Of a stretch of DNA of 64,000 nucleotides, positions 25,546 to 35,700 are shown in pieces. Location: assembly GCF_012113595.1 (NCBI RefSeq), contig NZ_CP050831.1:1426001-1490000 (forward strand), given 5' to 3'. The DNA is from Bacteroides faecium. Its GTDB lineage: Bacteria > Bacteroidota > Bacteroidia > Bacteroidales > Bacteroidaceae. How positions within the stretch are numbered: the first letter of the stretch is position 1; each line of letters begins with the position of its first letter. The translations under genes were made by a program, and so were the position numbers. The notes below the pieces were generated by a model. The model searched no databases. It was not told the DNA's origin and worked only from the letters and a program-made list of their open reading frames with translations.

Positions 25546-26445
25546 ATGGAGAAACTCAGTATAAATGCTTGTCCGGTGTGTGGCAGTACGCACTTGAAAC
25601 GCGTCATGACTTGTACGGATTTTTATGCTTCGGGCGAACAGTTTGAACTGTATTCGTGTGAGGACTGCGGATTTACATTCACGCAAGGCGTTCCCGTAGA
25701 AGCAGAGATAGGCAAGTATTATGAGACTCCCGACTACATCTCCCACACGGATACGCGCAAGGGCGCGATGAATAACATTTACCATTATGTACGTTCCTAT
25801 ATGCTGGGCCGCAAAGCGCGTCTGGTAGCTAGAGAGGCGCATCGTAAGACGGGGCGTTTGCTCGATATAGGTACGGGAACCGGTTATTTCGCCCATACAA
25901 TGGTGCGTCGTGGTTGGAAAGTGGAAGCGGTGGAGAAAAACCCGCAGGCACGCGAATTTGCGAAAGAGCATTTCGAACTGAAAGTAAAGCCTGAATCGGC
26001 TTTGAAGGAGTTTGCTCCCGATAGCTTTGATGTAATCACCCTTTGGCACGTGATGGAACATTTGGAGCACCTCAACGAAACCTGGGAGATGCTTCGTGAA
26101 TTGCTGACGGAAAAAGGCGTGCTGATTGTGGCAGTGCCCAACTGCTCTTCTTATGACGCGCAACGTTACGGTGAATATTGGGCGGCTTATGACGTTCCCC
26201 GCCATCTCTGGCATTTCACTCCCGGCACTATACAGCAGTTGGCTTCCCGCCACGGATTTATTATGGCGGCACGTCATCCGATGCCGTTCGATGCGTTCTA
26301 CGTATCCATGTTGAGCGAGAAGCACCGCGGCAGTTCGAACAGTTTTCTGAAAGGAATGTATGCCGGAACGCTTGCCTGGTTCAGTGCTTTGGGAAGGAAA
26401 GAGCGGAGTAGTTCTATGATTTACGTATTCCGAAAAAAGAGATAG
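25546..26445 (+). CDS. Class I SAM-dependent methyltransferase with N-terminal zinc-ribbon
   Basis: 299 residues from the ATG at 25546. The N-terminus has two cysteine pairs (CPVCGS and CEDCGF) spaced like a zinc ribbon. A Rossmann methyltransferase follows: motif I LLDIGTGTGYF, the acidic residue of motif II in VEAVEKN, and a motif IV-like region FDVITLWHVMEHL. This arrangement is typical of methyltransferase_11/UbiG-like enzymes acting on sugars or small molecules in Bacteroides. The substrate is unknown. It ends 3 bp before ftsX and may be co-transcribed with it. Confidence 0.9.
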   Translation: MEKLSINACPVCGSTHLKRVMTCTDFYASGEQFELYSCEDCGFTFTQGVPVEAEIGKYYETPDYISHTDTRKGAMNNIYHYVRSYMLGRKARLVAREAHRKTGRLLDIGTGTGYFAHTMVRRGWKVEAVEKNPQAREFAKEHFELKVKPESALKEFAPDSFDVITLWHVMEHLEHLNETWEMLRELLTEKGVLIVAVPNCSSYDAQRYGEYWAAYDVPRHLWHFTPGTIQQLASRHGFIMAARHPMPFDAFYVSMLSEKHRGSSNSFLKGMYAGTLAWFSALGRKERSSSMIYVFRKKR

Positions 26446-26448
26446 CGC

Positions 26449-27330
26449 ATGGGAAGTAAAAACAAATATAAGTCAGGTTCGGTGTTCGACATGCAGTTCA
26501 TCACGTCGAGTATCAGTACGACACTGGTGTTGCTGCTGCTCGGGCTGGTGGTTTTTTTCGTGCTGACGGCGCATAATCTTTCTGTGTATGTCCGCGAGAA
26601 TATTAGTTTTTCTATTCTTATCAGTGACGATATGAAGGAAGCCGATATTCTGAAACTTCAGAAGAAACTGAATCAGGAGCCTTTCGTGAAGCAATCCGAA
26701 TATATCTCTAAAAAACAGGCTTTGAAGGAGCAGACGGAAGCGATGGGAACCGATCCCGAGGAATTCCTGGGTTATAATCCCTTTACTGCGTCTCTGGAAA
26801 TCAAGCTCCATTCCGACTATGCCAATTCCGACAGCATTGCGAAAATAGAGAATTTGGTGAAGAAAAATTCCAATATACAGGATGTACTTTACCGGAAAGA
26901 ACTGATTGATGCCGTGAATGACAACATACGGAATATCAGCTTGGTGCTGCTTGCTTTGGCGGTGGTGCTCACTTTTATTTCTTTTGCCTTGATAAACAAT
27001 ACGATAAGACTTGCCATCTATTCCAAGCGATTCCTCATTCATACGATGAAGTTGGTAGGGGCGAGTTGGGGATTTATCCGGGGACCGTTTCTCCGGAAAA
27101 ACGTGTGGAGCGGTGTGCTGGCGGCTACGATTGCCGATGCCATATTGATGGGAACTGCCTATTGGGCTGTGACGTACGAGCAGGAACTGCTTCAGGTTAT
27201 CACGCCCGAAGTCATGTTGATAGTATGCGCAAGCGTATTAGTGTTTGGAATTGTAATAACATGGCTATGCGCCTACTTCTCGATGAACAAGTATCTGAGA
27301 ATGAAAGCGAACAGCCTATACTATATTTAA
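26449..27330 (+). CDS. ftsX: Cell-division protein FtsX
   Basis: Inner-membrane permease-like partner of FtsE that controls septal peptidoglycan hydrolases; 293 residues. A first membrane helix (about 19-42) precedes a periplasmic loop (NISFSILISDDM... to VLYRKELI). Three C-terminal helices follow: SLVLLALAVVLTFISFALI, the segment near VWSGVLAATIADAILMG, and VMLIVCASVLVFGIVITWL. The conserved MKLVGASWGFIRGPF sits between them. It starts 3 bp after the methyltransferase gene and leads into DUF3098 and uppP, a conserved Bacteroidales order. Confidence 0.93.
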   Translation: MGSKNKYKSGSVFDMQFITSSISTTLVLLLLGLVVFFVLTAHNLSVYVRENISFSILISDDMKEADILKLQKKLNQEPFVKQSEYISKKQALKEQTEAMGTDPEEFLGYNPFTASLEIKLHSDYANSDSIAKIENLVKKNSNIQDVLYRKELIDAVNDNIRNISLVLLALAVVLTFISFALINNTIRLAIYSKRFLIHTMKLVGASWGFIRGPFLRKNVWSGVLAATIADAILMGTAYWAVTYEQELLQVITPEVMLIVCASVLVFGIVITWLCAYFSMNKYLRMKANSLYYI

Positions 27331-27350
27331 TTCAAAAAAAGAAATAAACT

Positions 27351-27605
27351 ATGTCTGACAAGCGGAAATTTGCCTTTGATAAAATGAACTTTATCTTGCT
27401 CGCGATAGGAATGGCGATTGTTATTATCGGTTTCCTGTTGATGTCGGGACCCTCGTCGTCCGAAACGGTTTTCGAACCGGATATTTTCAGTGTACGCAGA
27501 ATAAAGGTGGCGCCTGTCGTTTGCCTGTTTGGTTTTTTGTCTATGATATACGCTGTATTGCGTAAACCTAAAATGACTGAAGTGCCTAAAATTAAAGAAG
27601 AATAA
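27351..27605 (+). CDS. DUF3098-domain small membrane protein
   Basis: 84 residues with two hydrophobic helices (FILLAIGMAIVIIGFLLMSG and VAPVVCLFGFLSMIYAVL) separated by a polar segment, with a lysine-rich C-terminus. Its size, topology and position between ftsX and uppP are diagnostic of DUF3098 in Bacteroidota. The function is unknown. The conserved company suggests a cell-envelope or division role. Confidence 0.9.
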   Translation: MSDKRKFAFDKMNFILLAIGMAIVIIGFLLMSGPSSSETVFEPDIFSVRRIKVAPVVCLFGFLSMIYAVLRKPKMTEVPKIKEE

Positions 27606-27614
27606 AAAGAAATT

Positions 27615-28406
27615 ATGAGTTGGTTAGAAGCATTAATCCTTGGACTGATTCAGGGATTGACTGAGTATTTACCCGTAAGCAGCAGTGGTCATCTGGCCAT
27701 CGGGTCAGCATTGTTCGGGATACAGGGTGAAGAGAATTTGGCATTCACGATTGTGGTGCATGTGGCTACGGTATGCAGCACGCTGGTGATTTTATGGAAG
27801 GAGATAGACTGGATTTTCCGCGGGTTGTTCAAGTTCCAGATGAACGATGAGACGCGGTATGTCATCAATATATTGATTTCAATGATACCGATTGGTATTG
27901 TAGGAGTGTTCTTTAAGGATTATGTGGAAGCGATTTTTGGTTCGGGACTGCTGATTGTGGGTTGTATGTTGCTGTTGACTGCCGCCCTGCTGACTTTCTC
28001 TTATTACTATAAGCCGCGTCAGAAGGAAAAAATCTCGATGAAGGATGCTTTGATTATCGGTATCGCGCAGGCTTGCGCAGTCATGCCGGGATTGTCCCGC
28101 TCGGGTTCTACCATTGCTACGGGGCTTCTGTTGGGTGATAACAAGGCGAAACTGGCACAATTCTCTTTCCTGATGGTTATTCCGCCTATTTTGGGAGAAG
28201 CGCTGCTTGATGGAATGAAGATGATGAAGGGCGAAGATGTGGTAGGTGATATTCCTGCGTTGTCGCTGATTGTCGGTTTCCTGGCTGCTTTCGTGGCGGG
28301 TTGCCTGGCTTGTAAGTGGATGATTAATGTGGTGAAGAAAGGAAAACTGATCTATTTCGCTATCTATTGCGCGATAGCAGGATTGGTAACGATTATATTG
28401 AGCTAA
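27615..28406 (+). CDS. uppP: Undecaprenyl-diphosphate phosphatase
   Basis: Integral membrane enzyme (BacA family) that recycles the C55 lipid carrier for peptidoglycan and surface polysaccharides, and can confer bacitracin tolerance; 263 residues. The family motifs are plain: [14 protein letters not shown] near residues 15-28 and [15 protein letters not shown] near 159-173. Several membrane helices fill the rest. It starts 9 bp after DUF3098, and its stop overlaps the truB start (TAATG). Confidence 0.97.
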   Translation: MSWLEALILGLIQGLTEYLPVSSSGHLAIGSALFGIQGEENLAFTIVVHVATVCSTLVILWKEIDWIFRGLFKFQMNDETRYVINILISMIPIGIVGVFFKDYVEAIFGSGLLIVGCMLLLTAALLTFSYYYKPRQKEKISMKDALIIGIAQACAVMPGLSRSGSTIATGLLLGDNKAKLAQFSFLMVIPPILGEALLDGMKMMKGEDVVGDIPALSLIVGFLAAFVAGCLACKWMINVVKKGKLIYFAIYCAIAGLVTIILS

Positions 28407-29128
28407 TGAATTTTAAAAAAGGAGAAGTACTGTTTTTTAATAAGCCTCTTGGCTGGACTTCATTTAAGGTAGTAGGACATGTCCGTTATCATATTTGTCG
28501 CCGGATAGGGGTGAAAAAACTAAAAGTCGGTCATGCCGGCACGCTGGACCCTCTTGCGACAGGGGTAATGATTGTATGCACAGGCAAGGCAACGAAGAGA
28601 ATAGAAGAGTTTCAATATCAAACGAAGGAGTATGTCGCTACACTCCGGTTGGGCGCTACCACCCCGTCGTATGATTTGGAACACGAGATAGATGTCACCT
28701 ACCCTACTGAACATATCACGCGGGAGATGGTGGAAGAAGTGCTGACGCGCTTTATCGGTACGATAGAACAGGTGCCGCCTGCTTTCTCTGCCTGTATGGT
28801 GGATGGAAAGCGTGCTTACGAACTGGCGAGAAAAGGCGAGGAAGTAGAACTAAAGGCGAAGCAGCTTGTTATCGACGAGATTGAATTGCTGGAATGCCGC
28901 TTGGACGCTCCGGAGCCGATGATTCAAATACGTGTCGTATGCAGCAAAGGAACGTATATCCGTGCCTTGGCCCGTGACATTGGTGAAGCGCTTCGTAGCG
29001 GAGCACATCTGACAGGACTGGTTCGTACCCGTGTAGGTGACGTCCGGTTGGAAGACTGCCTGAATCCCGAACACTTTAAAGAGTGGATTGACGGACAGGA
29101 AATAGAAAATGAGGAAGAAAATAATTAA
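28406..29128 (+). CDS. truB: tRNA pseudouridine(55) synthase
   Basis: Converts U55 of the tRNA T-loop to pseudouridine; 240 residues. The catalytic-aspartate motif is GHAGTLDPLATGVM (D near residue 51). KEYVATLRLGATTPSYD and VCSKGTYIRALARDIG are other family blocks. The true start is the ATG at 28406 sharing one base with the uppP stop. A longer in-frame reading from 28367 overlaps uppP and is rejected. Confidence 0.96.
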   Translation: MNFKKGEVLFFNKPLGWTSFKVVGHVRYHICRRIGVKKLKVGHAGTLDPLATGVMIVCTGKATKRIEEFQYQTKEYVATLRLGATTPSYDLEHEIDVTYPTEHITREMVEEVLTRFIGTIEQVPPAFSACMVDGKRAYELARKGEEVELKAKQLVIDEIELLECRLDAPEPMIQIRVVCSKGTYIRALARDIGEALRSGAHLTGLVRTRVGDVRLEDCLNPEHFKEWIDGQEIENEEENN

Positions 29129-29145
29129 CGTAATAAGGAATAGAT

Positions 29146-30204
29146 ATGAAATTATCACAATTCAAATTTAAGTTACCCGAGGATAAGATCGCTCTACATC
29201 CTATGAAATATAGGGATGAGTCTCGTTTGATGGTATTGCATCGTAATACAGGTAAGATTGAGCACAAGATGTTCAAGGAAGTTCTGGACTACTTTGATGA
29301 CAAGGATGTGTTTATATTTAATGATACGAAGGTGTTCCCCGCTCGCTTGTACGGTAACAAGGAGAAGACGGGTGCTCGCATCGAAGTATTCTTGTTGCGT
29401 GAATTGAATGAAGAACTCCGCTTGTGGGACGTATTGGTAGACCCTGCCCGTAAGATTCGTATCGGTAACAAGCTGTATTTCGGCCCGGACGATTCAATGG
29501 TGGCCGAAGTTATTGATAATACTACTTCCCGTGGACGTACGCTCCGTTTCCTTTATGACGGACCTCACGACGAGTTCAAAAAAGCGTTGTATGAATTGGG
29601 TGAAACTCCGCTGCCACATACGATCATTAACCGTCCCGTAGAGCCGGAAGATGCAGAACGTTTCCAGTCTATCTTTGCGAAGAACGAAGGTGCGGTGACT
29701 GCTCCGACTGCCAGCCTGCATTTCAGCCGTGAATTGATGAAGCGTTTGGAAATCAAGGGAGTGGACTTTGCATATATCACCTTGCATGCTGGTTTGGGTA
29801 ACTTCCGCGACATCGACGTGGAAGACTTGACGAAGCATAAGATGGATTCGGAACAGATGTTTGTAGATGCAGCTGCAGTGAAAGCTGTTAATCGTGCCAA
29901 AGATAGCGGAAAGAATGTGTGTGCGGTAGGTACGACAGTGATGCGTGCCATCGAAAGCGCAGTCAGCACCGACGGGCATTTGAAGGAATTTGAAGGATGG
30001 ACGAACAAGTTTATCTTCCCGCCGTATGAATTTACGGTTGCCAATTCAATGATTTCCAACTTCCATATGCCGCTTTCCACGCTGTTGATGATTGTAGCTG
30101 CTTTCGGTGGTTATGAGCAGGTGATGGATGCTTATCACGTAGCATTGAAGGAAGGTTACCGTTTCGGTACCTACGGAGATGCAATGCTGATTCTGGACAA
30201 ATAA
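29146..30204 (+). CDS. queA: S-adenosylmethionine:tRNA ribosyltransferase-isomerase
   Basis: Adds the epoxycyclopentane-diol group from SAM to preQ1 in tRNA, the penultimate queuosine step; 352 residues. Recognisable blocks are [77 protein letters not shown] and [17 protein letters not shown]. It follows truB by 17 bp, and its stop shares a base with the folK start, so uppP-truB-queA-folK behave as one transcription unit. Confidence 0.97.
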   Translation: MKLSQFKFKLPEDKIALHPMKYRDESRLMVLHRNTGKIEHKMFKEVLDYFDDKDVFIFNDTKVFPARLYGNKEKTGARIEVFLLRELNEELRLWDVLVDPARKIRIGNKLYFGPDDSMVAEVIDNTTSRGRTLRFLYDGPHDEFKKALYELGETPLPHTIINRPVEPEDAERFQSIFAKNEGAVTAPTASLHFSRELMKRLEIKGVDFAYITLHAGLGNFRDIDVEDLTKHKMDSEQMFVDAAAVKAVNRAKDSGKNVCAVGTTVMRAIESAVSTDGHLKEFEGWTNKFIFPPYEFTVANSMISNFHMPLSTLLMIVAAFGGYEQVMDAYHVALKEGYRFGTYGDAMLILDK

Positions 30205-30695
30205 TGGCAAAAGTATATGTAGGGCTCGGCACAAACCTGGGAGATAAAGAACAGAATCTTCGGGATGCCGTGCAAAAGATAGAAGAGCAGATAGGGAAAG
30301 TCATTTCCCTGTCTGCTTTTTACGTTACCGCCCCTTGGGGCTTTGCTTCTGAGAATAGTTTCCTGAATGCAGCGGCTTGTGTAGAGACGGAATTGTCTCC
30401 TTTGGCGGTATTGCAGGAGACACAGGCGATTGAACGAGAATTGGGGCGTACAAAAAAGTCCGTTGACGGAGTGTATAGCGACCGTCTGATTGATATTGAC
30501 CTCTTACTTTATGAAGATTTAGTGCTTTCTGTAACCTCTCCGTCGGGTGCGGAACTGAATCTCCCCCACCCTTTAATGACAGAACGGGATTTTGTAATGC
30601 TGCCGTTGGCAGAGATTGAGCCGGAGTTGGTACACCCGGTATTGGGGAAAACGATGAAAGAGATTAGCAGCGGAATGAAGAAGCGGCTGGATTGA
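30204..30695 (+). CDS. folK: 2-amino-4-hydroxy-6-hydroxymethyldihydropteridine diphosphokinase
   Basis: Transfers pyrophosphate from ATP to hydroxymethyl-dihydropterin in folate synthesis; 163 residues. The start VYVGLGTNLGDKEQNL, the FYVTAPWGF block and the metal-binding DRLIDIDLLLYED (DxD) with NLPHPLMTERDFVMLPL are typical. It is the last gene of the 25546-30695 run. Confidence 0.96.
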   Translation: MAKVYVGLGTNLGDKEQNLRDAVQKIEEQIGKVISLSAFYVTAPWGFASENSFLNAAACVETELSPLAVLQETQAIERELGRTKKSVDGVYSDRLIDIDLLLYEDLVLSVTSPSGAELNLPHPLMTERDFVMLPLAEIEPELVHPVLGKTMKEISSGMKKRLD

Positions 30696-30756
30696 TATGA
30701 CAAGTGCTATAATGATATAAATTAATTATAAAGGTTATACTTTTCTTTTTATTTAT

Positions 30757-30764
30757 TATTTTTG
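30757..30764 (+). promoter_or_regulatory. -7 promoter element for the second ECF sigma gene
   Basis: TATTTTTG matches TAnnTTTG, 34 bp ahead of the ATG at 30799. Confidence 0.55.
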
Positions 30765-30798
30765 CCGCCGGTTTGTTACTAATTTGAAACAAAAAAGA

Positions 30799-31341
30799 AT
30801 GAAGGTAAAGCAGGGCAACAAAGAATTGTTAGAAAAAGAGTTTGAAGAATTCTTTCAAGCAAATTATTCTCGTTTTTATTATTATGCCCTGCGATATATT
30901 CCTGATTCTGAGACTTGTAAGGATTTGGTTGGCGACTCGTTCCAATTTATGTGGGAGCGGATTGAAACTTTTCGGATGGATACGGCACTCACCTATATGT
31001 ACACTCATTTACATCATCTCTGCATAGATTATCTTCGGCGTCAGGAAAAGCAGGAAGATAACAAACAGTCTTACTTGTCGATGCTTCGTGAGTGGAACGA
31101 TGACGACCGACGGGAAAGTGAGGCGCGTATTGTTGTTATTATGCGATTGATAGAGGAAATGCCGCCCCTGACACGTACGGTGATGGAACAATGTTATGTT
31201 TATAAGAAAATGTATCGCGAAGTGGCACAGTTGACCGGTCTTTCGGAAAGTGGTGTGCGCAAACATGTGATGAAAGGGCTGAACATTATTCGGCAGTATT
31301 TTTCTGTAAAGTATAAAAAAGGTGGTAATTATAGTGACTAA
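30799..31341 (+). CDS. ECF RNA polymerase sigma-70 factor, Bacteroides type
   Basis: Sigma factor of 180 residues from the ATG at 30799 (a TTG at 30784 is in frame but weaker). Region 2 is ETCKDLVGDSFQFMWERIETF. Region 4 is LTRTVMEQCYVYKKMY with the helix-turn-helix VAQLTGLSESGVRKHV. It begins a plus-strand locus of seven genes (sigma, fecR, susC, susD, DUF4843, PKD-like, TlpA-like). Housekeeping transcription from the -7 element at 30757 would supply the sigma, and the receptor operon should then need it. Confidence 0.93.
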   Translation: MKVKQGNKELLEKEFEEFFQANYSRFYYYALRYIPDSETCKDLVGDSFQFMWERIETFRMDTALTYMYTHLHHLCIDYLRRQEKQEDNKQSYLSMLREWNDDDRRESEARIVVIMRLIEEMPPLTRTVMEQCYVYKKMYREVAQLTGLSESGVRKHVMKGLNIIRQYFSVKYKKGGNYSD

Positions 31342-31429
31342 AGTAATGTTTGATTCGTAGTAATTACGTGTAGTAGATAGAAATGCATTGATAGAATTAT
31401 AAATATCATAGAAAAACAGCAAAAACTAT

Positions 31430-32551
31430 ATGAGTGAGCAAGATAATAAACAAGATAGTAACTGTTGTGAGGATTATCAGGACGTAAGTACTCCCCAGGA
31501 GGAGCGTTTGCAGTATGAGTGCGAGCAGGCATTTCTCCGTTTGCAGTTTGAAGAACCATCAGGCGCAGAGGAGTGGAAGAAGTTCAGCAGCCGTGTCCAG
31601 CAAGAAAAGAAGAAGTCCCGGAAACTCCGGTCATTTATATTGTTCTCCGTTTCCGCAGCAGCTTTGCTGATTGCTGTATTTTTACTGTGGAGCAATGTGG
31701 CGACTACGTTGCACGAGAAGCAAGTGGCAGTGTTGGTGAAGACGGAGCCGGTGAAACAGGCTTCCGTGATTGAGGAGGATATCTCTTCGGAAGAAAAGAC
31801 AGAAACGCCTTTGCCAAATATCTCAAAGGCGAGGATTGAGAAAGAAGGGGTGGTGCTTTCGGCTACCGAAGCCGACTATACCCGTGCGTCTGTTGAAAAA
31901 GTATGCCGTAATATTGTCTCTATTCCCCGTGGGCAGGTTTATAAGATTGTGCTGAGTGACGGGACGGAAGTATGGATGAATGCATCCAGCCGCCTTTCTT
32001 TTCCTACACGTTTCTCCGGTTCCCGGCGTACTGTGACTCTTGAAGGAGAGGCGTATTTCAAGGTGGCGCGTGACGAACAGCATCCTTTTGTGATTATTAC
32101 GGATAAAATGACGACTGAAGTGTTGGGAACGGAGTTCAATGTGAAAGCATATAAAGATTCTGAGGCACACGTCACGTTGGTGCAAGGTTCGGTGAAAGTA
32201 CATCTTCCCGGAATTGACCGGGAAGTTCTGCTGGTTCCCGGCGATGACATTACCTGTACGGATGACGATTTTCAGGTTCACCAGGTGAATGTGAGCTATT
32301 ATACTTATTGGATGGAAGGTTATTTCTATTATGATAATGTTCATCTGAGCGACATCCTGAAAGATTTGGGACGCTGGTATAACGTGACGATAGAGATGGA
32401 GCAGGATTCCTTGCTTGAAGAGCAGCGCCTTCATTTCGTTGCCGACAGGAGCGAGACCATAGACAGTGTCATTGAAAATCTGAACCTTTACCAATATCTT
32501 TCCGTAACAAAGGACGGAGAAAATAAAATAACTGTTCGTAAGCGCGAATAA
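31430..32551 (+). CDS. FecR-family anti-sigma factor
   Basis: 373 residues: a cytoplasmic N-terminus rich in acidic residues, one membrane helix (about 68-88) and a periplasmic FecR domain (LSDGTEVWMNASSRLSFP, GEAYFKVARDEQHPF, EVLGTEFNVKAY). A DUF4974-like C-terminus with RWYNVTIEM follows. It lies 88 bp after the sigma gene and 245 bp before the STN-type SusC gene, and is the presumed link between them. Compared with the FecR protein at 3420-4583 it has a longer periplasmic linker after the helix. Confidence 0.93.
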   Translation: MSEQDNKQDSNCCEDYQDVSTPQEERLQYECEQAFLRLQFEEPSGAEEWKKFSSRVQQEKKKSRKLRSFILFSVSAAALLIAVFLLWSNVATTLHEKQVAVLVKTEPVKQASVIEEDISSEEKTETPLPNISKARIEKEGVVLSATEADYTRASVEKVCRNIVSIPRGQVYKIVLSDGTEVWMNASSRLSFPTRFSGSRRTVTLEGEAYFKVARDEQHPFVIITDKMTTEVLGTEFNVKAYKDSEAHVTLVQGSVKVHLPGIDREVLLVPGDDITCTDDDFQVHQVNVSYYTYWMEGYFYYDNVHLSDILKDLGRWYNVTIEMEQDSLLEEQRLHFVADRSETIDSVIENLNLYQYLSVTKDGENKITVRKRE

Positions 32552-32796
32552 ATATCTTTTTTAGTTCATGTTTTATTAGTTTGGTGGACATTTTTGTTCA
32601 TCAACGGGATTTTATTTTCTTTTTTTTATGATTGCGCCTGTTGTTCACAATGGATGAGGAAGTGTTTTAGAGCCTTTCTTTCTGATATGAAAAAAAGAAA
32701 ATGACCGTCAGAATGAAAAAAATAATGTTTTGTTGGGACTATCTTGCTTAATCTTTCGTAGTAATATAAATTTTAATTTTTCAATATGTTGGATTT

Positions 32797-35700
32797 ATGA
32801 AAGATTATTTAAGCGAGAGAGGAACTCTTTTGAATTCAATCGTGATAGCGTTGGTGGTCTTTTTGTTCGCCGGTTTGCCTGTAAGGCAAGCTTTAGCGCA
32901 GAATGGTTCGAAGAGGTTTGACTTAGTGTGTCATGACGAAGCTATGCCTTCTGTGTTGAAGAAAGTGGAGGAAGCTTCAGGGTTTAAAGTTCTGTTCACT
33001 TACAATGAAGTCCAGAACTTCAAGGTGACTATCAACCTGAAACAAAAAACGGTGGAAGAAGCTATGGTGGCTATCACTACTTCTTTTCCGCTTTCTTTCA
33101 GGATTAACGGCAAGTATGTGTCGGTCTTGTTGATAAAGCGGCAGGCTACGCGGAAAATCACGGGACAGGTGAAAGATGTTAATGGAGAGCCGCTTCCCGG
33201 GGTAAATGTCCGGACGGATGACCCGTCGGTAGGTGGTGCTACCGATATGGATGGGAAGTTTACTATTGCTGTGCCCGAAGGCAAGCAGGTAAAGACTGTA
33301 CATTTTTCTTATATCGGTATGCAGAAGGTGTCTGTCCCCTTTGCCGGGAAGCCTCTTGCCATTGTGATGAAAGATGACGCACATGCGGTAGATGAAGTGG
33401 TGGTGACAGGTATTTTCGAACGGAAGAAAGAAGGGTTTACCGGTTCGGCTAATCGGATGTCCGGTGAGGAGATTCGTAAACTGACTTCGGGAAATGTCCT
33501 GAACGCCATTCAGATGCTTGACCCCGGTTTCCGGATGGAGGAGAGTATGATTTCCGGTTCCAATCCCAGTTCGGTTCCGAATTTCAATATGCGCGGACAG
33601 TCCAGCATGGGAGATTACTCTACGGATGAGACAATTATCATGCGTGGTGATGTGGATACTCGTCCCAATCAGCCATTGTTTGTGCTGGATGGTATCATTG
33701 GGGTAAGCGTGACAAAGATTATGGACTTGGATCCTGCCCAGATTGCCAGTGTCACTTTGCTGAAAGATGCTGCGGCGATGGCTATTTATGGTTCGCAGGC
33801 TTCCAATGGTGTAGTTGTCGTGGAGACGAAAGCGCCGGAAGCGGGCAAGTTGCGCGTCACCTACAATGGAAATTACAAAGTGGAATATCCTGATTTGACA
33901 GATTACAACCTGCTTAATGCAGCCGAAAAACTGGAGCTGGAAAGGCGTGCCGGGCTTTACGACGAGTATTACACGGGAGAATCGTCTGCCGGCAGGCTGG
34001 CGTCTTATGCCAACAAGCTCTATAATGTAAAGCGCGGGGTAAATACGTACTGGCTGTCACAGCCTTTGCAGACAGTGTTTGCTCATCGCCATGGCATTAA
34101 CCTTGAAGGCGGTAATGAGAGTCTCCGTTATAAACTTTATGCGGGTATTAATGAGGCTCCCGGTGTGATGAAGCAGACAGGACTTAGCGGGAAGAGTGTC
34201 AGTCTGGACATTCGTTATCGTTACAAAGGATTGTTAATCAGTAATATTGCTTATGTGGATTATAACGTGTCCGACAGAACTTCTCCTTATGGAAGTTTTA
34301 AGGAGTATGCTTCGTTGAATCCGTATTATACGATACGCGACGAAAAGGGAAATATTCCCCTCTATCTGGAAGAACCTTTGGATATGTATGATTTCTCTTC
34401 CGGGAAATATGTGACAAATCCGATGTATAATACACTTTATAACACGAAAGACCGCAATACTGCTTTTGAAGTGCGTGACGCTTTCCGCGCTGAATATTCT
34501 CCGATGAGTAATTTGCGCCTTGCTATGGATCTTACTGTCACAAAGACCCAGTCGGATACGGATATTTTCAAGTCTGCCAATCATACTGAGTTTCAGACGG
34601 GAGAACTTTTACCGCTTGAGGACAGAGGGAGCTATCTGTGGAGTAATGCCACTTCGTTGCAGTACGATTTGGCTTTCACTGCCAGCTTCAATCAGATATG
34701 GAAAAACAAGCATCTGCTTTCTACTTTTTTCCGTTATAATGTGACCGAAACCAAGAATCATACAGCGGGTGTCAATGTGACGGGTTTTCCCAATGATAAT
34801 ATGGACGAAGTATTCTTGGGTGCGAAGATGAAAGAAACTACGGGAGATGAAAGTACTACACGTGCGTTGGGGGCGGTGGCTACCGTCAGTTATACATATG
34901 ACCAGCGTTATGCTGTCGATGTGAACGGTCGTTTGGATGCTTCTTCTGAGTTTGGAAGCAATAACAGGCTTGCTCCGTTCTGGTCGACCGGCGCGCGCTG
35001 GAATCTCCACAAGGAGTCCTGGATTAGGAAGACGGGGATATTCGATGAATTGGTTTTGCGTGCCACTTACGGTGTGACCGGTGAGCAGGGATTCTCTGCC
35101 TATCAGGCATTGCAGATGTACTCTTACGCCAATAGTATGCGTATTTATCAAGGTTCGGACGTGGTGGGAACGATGCTCTACGGTATGGGAAATCCGGATC
35201 TGAAATGGCAGATTACGAACTCTTTCAATGCGGGAGTTGACTTTAGCATGTTCAAGAATAAGTTGAGCGGACGTTTTGAATACTACAATAAGTACACTAA
35301 GAATACGGTGCTTGATTATTCATTGCCGCCTTCTGTGGGATTTAGTACGATGAAAGATAATGTCGGTAATATCTCTAACGTCGGATATGAGTTCACCTTG
35401 CGTGTGATGCCTTATTACAATCCGTCCAAACAGATGAACTTTAGTATTATTGCCAACGGAAGCCACAATAAGAATAAAATTAAGAAAATTTCCAATGCCA
35501 TGCGTGCACGTAATCAGGAGATGATGCAGGAAGACCCCGACAATCCGAACAAGCTGAGCCGTCCCATGCCTCGCTATGAAGAGGGATATTCACAAACAAT
35601 GATTTGGACTGTCCGTTCATTGGGAATCGACCCTATCACCGGACGTGAAGTTTTTCTGGATCGTAATGGCAACCGCAAGAGTACGTGGGACGCATCCGAC

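Noticed and set aside
25543..26325. 260-codon minus-strand frame
   Set aside because: It is antisense to the methyltransferase gene and shows no recognisable domain.
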